Positions 62,671 to 64,000 of a DNA stretch of 64,000 nucleotides are shown here, piece by piece. Positions within the stretch are counted from its first letter, which is position 1, and the number at the start of each line of letters is the position of its first letter. Both the position numbers and the translations under genes were made by a program. The notes below the pieces were generated by a model that saw only the letters and a program-made list of their open reading frames with translations, made no database searches and was not told where the DNA came from. Origin of the DNA: Psychroserpens luteolus (GTDB taxonomy: Bacteria; Bacteroidota; Bacteroidia; Flavobacteriales; Flavobacteriaceae); contig NZ_JAHVXI010000002.1 in NCBI RefSeq assembly GCF_021032705.1, positions 62,001 to 126,000 of the forward strand, in the 5' to 3' direction.

Positions 62671-63792
62671 ATGGATAAGACATTTTTCGACTTAGGGATT
62701 TCTAAACCTTTTATTAAAGGATTGAAGGAACTTCATATTAAAACACCAACGCAAATACAAGAAGAGGCGATTCCTGTACTACTGAAGAACGATACAGATT
62801 TTATTGGTTTAGCTCAAACAGGAACAGGTAAAACGGCAGCATATGGTTTGCCAATCCTTGAAAATATAAATCCGAAAAAGGATCATGTGCAAGCTTTGAT
62901 TTTGGCGCCTACACGAGAATTGGTACAACAAATACAAAAGCAGTTGTTTAAGTTTACTAAGTATTGTGATGCAAAAATTTTTGCAGAGGGCGTATATGGT
63001 GGTGAGAAAATGGACATTCAAATCAAGCGTTTACAACGCACAACTCATATTATTGTGGCAACACCTGGACGTTTATTAGATTTTATAGAACGAGGAGATG
63101 TAAATATTAAGCATATTGAAACCTTAGTGTTAGATGAAGCAGATGAAATGTTGAGTATGGGATTTAAACAAGATTTGAATAAGATCTTAAAATACACGAC
63201 TGGTACTCGACATACATGGTTATTCTCTGCAACGATGCCTGAAGAGATCCAAAAAATTATAAGGACGTACATGTCTGATGATGCCGTTCGTGTGGAGATT
63301 GATAGGAATAGCATTGTAAATGCAAATATCTCTCATCACTATATTGTGACTTCAATCAAGGAAAAAGCAAATATCATTACGAGATTATTAGATAAATTTG
63401 ATACGGATAGAGGTATTATTTTTTGTAGAACCAAAGCAGGAACTAATCAACTTACAGGAGTATTAAAAGCTGAAGGGTTCTCAGTAGATGCACTACAAGG
63501 TGATATGCAACAAAAGGAACGCGATAAAGTGATGCGCGCCTTTAAAAATCAATCGTTACAATATTTGGTGTCAACTGATGTTTCGGCAAGAGGTATAGAC
63601 GTAAATAATTTAGCATTTGTTATTCATCATCAATTACCAGACCAATTAGAGTATTATACACACCGAAGTGGAAGAACAGCTAGGGCTGGTAAAACAGGAG
63701 CGTCAATTGCACTTATAATTTCGGGAGAGGAGCAAAATATCCAAGGTATTCAAAAGGATTTGGGCATTAAGTTCAAGCAAATGACTTTATAA
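62671..63792 (+). CDS. DEAD-box RNA helicase
   Basis: A 373-residue core helicase from ATG 62671; the TTG start at 62650 would lie within the promoter box. Motifs: Q motif FDLGISKPFIKGLKELHIKTPTQIQ, Walker A AQTGTGKTAAYG (~49-57), PTRELVQQ, TPGRLLDF, DEAD (~149-152), SATMP, and in domain two DVSARGIDV and HRSGRTARAGK. No C-terminal extension is seen, so it is a short RhlE/SrmB-like form. Roles in ribosome assembly or RNA decay are likely. Confidence 0.97.
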   Translation: MDKTFFDLGISKPFIKGLKELHIKTPTQIQEEAIPVLLKNDTDFIGLAQTGTGKTAAYGLPILENINPKKDHVQALILAPTRELVQQIQKQLFKFTKYCDAKIFAEGVYGGEKMDIQIKRLQRTTHIIVATPGRLLDFIERGDVNIKHIETLVLDEADEMLSMGFKQDLNKILKYTTGTRHTWLFSATMPEEIQKIIRTYMSDDAVRVEIDRNSIVNANISHHYIVTSIKEKANIITRLLDKFDTDRGIIFCRTKAGTNQLTGVLKAEGFSVDALQGDMQQKERDKVMRAFKNQSLQYLVSTDVSARGIDVNNLAFVIHHQLPDQLEYYTHRSGRTARAGKTGASIALIISGEEQNIQGIQKDLGIKFKQMTL

Positions 63793-63856
63793 AATGTTAA
63801 AAAGCAAGCATATACGCTGCTTTATTCGTATCTTAATAGCACTAAATGTTGTTGCT

Positions 63857-64000
63857 ATGAAAGCTAAATATATAATTGTGTTGATAGTAAGTTGTTTTTT
63901 ACTATCGTGTAGTTCTACAAAGTCTAGTGCTACTCCAGAGCAAATAGAAACTTTAGACGCTTTGGTTGCTGGGAAATCTTTTGAAATTAAATCAGATTGG
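63857..64000 (+). CDS. Start of a DUF4251 lipoprotein, cut by the window edge
   Basis: The first 48 codons of a lipoprotein: signal KYIIVLIVSCFLLSC (Cys18) and SSTKSSATPEQIETLDALVAGKSFEIKSDW, the opening of DUF4251 proteins. The frame is also open from an ATG at 63794, but the later ATG gives the proper signal. The rest is outside the window. Confidence 0.8.
   Translation, partial: MKAKYIIVLIVSCFLLSCSSTKSSATPEQIETLDALVAGKSFEIKSDW

Noticed and set aside
63797-63825. Hairpin AAAGCAAGC/GCTGCTTT after the helicase as a terminator
   Set aside because: One bulge in the stem and no T run follows.
63794-63856. ATG at 63794 as start of the last lipoprotein
   Set aside because: It would add 21 residues before a clean lipoprotein signal beginning at 63857.
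1-64000. CRISPR arrays, insertion sequences, prophage genes
   Set aside because: No regular spacer-repeat series, no transposase and no phage structural genes were seen on either strand.

Overview
The window is about 64 kb of AT-rich chromosome from a member of the Bacteroidota, almost certainly a marine-type Flavobacteriaceae. Evidence: gene content and order typical of that family (a parA-parB-DUF5683-dapB-lepB-wbqC run; bshA for bacillithiol; a very long LptD; a two-gene methylmalonyl-CoA mutase; AI-2E, DUF4159 and DUF1223 proteins), the near absence of Shine-Dalgarno sequences, and promoters of the Bacteroidota type (TAnnTTTG at -7, TTTG at -33). There are no rRNA genes, CRISPR arrays, complete insertion sequences or prophage genes. 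Almost everything is core housekeeping; the accessory DNA is confined to two small spots.

Layout. 1-4.6 kb: end of an outer-membrane barrel gene, DUF4269 and YcxB-like proteins, a cold-shock protein with a long leader, a DUF418-type membrane protein and two unrecognised proteins. 4.6-6.6 kb: a small accessory block in which two single genes (a lipoprotein and a putative PD-(D/E)xK-type protein) are each followed at once by an imperfect-palindrome element, giving a gene-element-gene-element layout like an integron cassette array. 6.4-11.7 kb: SulP anion transporter, a small membrane protein whose last 24 codons are duplicated on the far side of sulP, and a penicillin-acylase-type hydrolase. 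11.8-13.6 kb: recF operon. 13.7-20.2 kb: TPR protein, ribH, two small membrane proteins, mutL, two rhomboid proteases and a membrane-anchored endonuclease/phosphatase-fold protein. 20.2-25.9 kb (minus strand): the parAB-dapB-lepB-wbqC run. 26-37 kb (minus strand): M16 peptidase, membrane proteins, the methylmalonyl-CoA mutase pair with two lipoproteins between its subunits, DivIC, uridine kinase. 36.5-38.1 kb: cytochrome c and a sugar-dehydrogenase-type beta-propeller.

38.2-38.8 kb: tRNA-Pro and tRNA-Arg, then a tiny GIY-YIG nuclease gene whose far side carries a colinear but altered copy of the 3' two-thirds of tRNA-Arg and its terminator. This looks like a minimal tRNA-targeting mobile unit and is the most interesting structure here.

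39-64 kb: two rRNA/tRNA-type methyltransferases plus a THUMP-like one, an AI-2E-type transporter, parvulin isomerase, RidA, LptD, then on the plus strand a cell-envelope and redox run (amidase, MlaD, two Fe-S proteins, two bPH2 proteins, SerB, a GH3-beta-lactamase fusion, BshA), a small membrane gene apparently broken by one extra base in a C run, DUF1853, a DEAD-box helicase, and the start of a DUF4251 lipoprotein. All five convergent gene pairs abut or overlap, so there is almost no room for terminators between them.
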